A DNA stretch of 6,432 bases, taken from Flammeovirgaceae bacterium UBA2371 (GTDB taxonomy: Bacteria; Bacteroidota; Bacteroidia; Cytophagales; Cyclobacteriaceae). Within the stretch, counting starts at the first letter, position 1, and the number at the start of each line of letters is the position of its first letter. Below, piece by piece: positions 6,113-6,432 of this stretch. The notes under the pieces were generated by a model that saw only the letters and a program-made list of their open reading frames with translations, was not told the DNA's origin and made no database searches. The stretch spans positions 127,455 through 133,886 of the forward strand of contig DDTF01000048.1 in the NCBI GenBank assembly GCA_002345965.1. The letters are read 5' to 3'. The position numbers were made by a program, and so were the translations under genes.

Positions 6113-6144
6113 ATTACAAAAAGTAATTTCCTCATTTTTGTAAT
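6113..6144. promoter_or_regulatory. Perfect 10-bp inverted repeat abutting the oxygenase start codon
   Basis: ATTACAAAAA (6113-6122) and TTTTTGTAAT (6135-6144) are exact reverse complements separated by 12 bases, with arm centres 22 bp apart (about two helical turns). The right arm ends directly before the ATG at 6145. An extra GTAAT copy (6123-6127) follows the left arm, so a smaller AATTAC/GTAATT hairpin is also possible. The right arm also contains CATTTTTG (6133-6140), one mismatch from a TAnnTTTG -7 element. It could be an operator for a dimeric regulator of the divergent repair genes, or an RNA hairpin at the start codon. The symmetry is seen; the function is inferred. Confidence 0.5.
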
Positions 6145-6432
6145 ATGGATACATCAACTGCACAAAATTGGGGCGAAATTGCCAGCACACTCAACACCAA
6201 AGGCTATGCCATACTGCCCGGTCTATTGCCTCAACCTGACTGCGAAACATTAATCCATCAATACGATGCACCTCATCTGTACCGCAGCGTTATCAATATG
6301 CAGCGCTACCGTTTTGGAAAAGGCGAATACAAATATTTTAATTACCCCTTGCCTGCTGTTGTAAAATCATTGAGAACCAACTTGTACACTCCTTTGGCGC
6401 ACATTGCTAATCAATGGATGAGGTTGCTCAAA
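6145..6432 (+). CDS. 2OG-Fe(II) oxygenase, Oxygenase-NA family (N-terminal part)
   Basis: This is the first 96 codons of a gene running off the right edge. The visible part, WGEIASTLNTKGYAILPGLL (9-28) followed by YRSVINMQRYRFGKGEYKYF (46-65), YPLP (67-70), LRTNLYTPLA (76-85) and IANQW (87-91), matches the N-terminal half of the family Pfam calls Oxygenase-NA (PF09859), described there as acting on alkylated or damaged DNA. These are cupin-fold dioxygenases using Fe(II), 2-oxoglutarate and O2; the HxD...H iron ligands would lie beyond the window and are not seen. The reaction is less well established than that of AlkB. The ATG at 6145 is the only good start, directly after a 10-bp inverted repeat. 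The divergent alkA neighbour fits a shared alkylation-damage response. Confidence 0.85.
   Translation, partial: MDTSTAQNWGEIASTLNTKGYAILPGLLPQPDCETLIHQYDAPHLYRSVINMQRYRFGKGEYKYFNYPLPAVVKSLRTNLYTPLAHIANQWMRLLK

Overview
The window looks like chromosomal DNA from a member of the Bacteroidota, probably of the Cytophagales type. The evidence is moderate GC by eye (not computed), A/T-rich intergenic gaps with few Shine-Dalgarno-like sequences, and families common in that phylum (DUF3570, DUF4266, the secreted M20 amidohydrolase, the Oxygenase-NA 2OG oxygenase). The assignment is an inference. No rRNA, tRNA, CRISPR array, insertion sequence or phage gene was seen. The window is almost fully coding: eight genes or gene fragments, with gaps no longer than about 142 bp.

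Left part (1-2304): the 5' part of a secreted M20-family amidohydrolase (minus strand, cut by the window edge), then a small hotdog-fold thioesterase (minus). Divergent from the latter is an atypical SDR / NAD-dependent epimerase-like protein (plus). The thioesterase and the SDR each appear to have a substitution at a position that is catalytic in better-known relatives.

Centre (2305-5086, minus strand): a tight four-gene operon. In order of transcription it encodes a secreted thioredoxin-like protein with a WCAPC motif, an ApbE FAD:protein FMN transferase, a 71-residue DUF4266 lipoprotein ending in GGCGCN, and a DUF3570 protein predicted to be an outer-membrane beta-barrel. The first three genes overlap by 4 bp (ATGA, TTGA), the fourth starts 6 bp after the third, and three of the four use GTG or TTG starts. 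This is the most interesting part of the window. The genes suggest an envelope redox system of unknown function, and the DUF3570 protein carries a DVISSAS segment resembling the motif ApbE modifies with FMN. The ApbE has no signal peptide, which is unusual and affects the model.

Right part (5168-6432): an AlkA-type 3-methyladenine DNA glycosylase (minus) lies head-to-head with the start of a 2OG-Fe(II) oxygenase of the Oxygenase-NA family (plus, cut by the window edge). This suggests an alkylation-damage repair locus. The 104 bp between them contains a perfect 10-bp inverted repeat ending directly at the oxygenase start codon, a candidate operator or leader hairpin.
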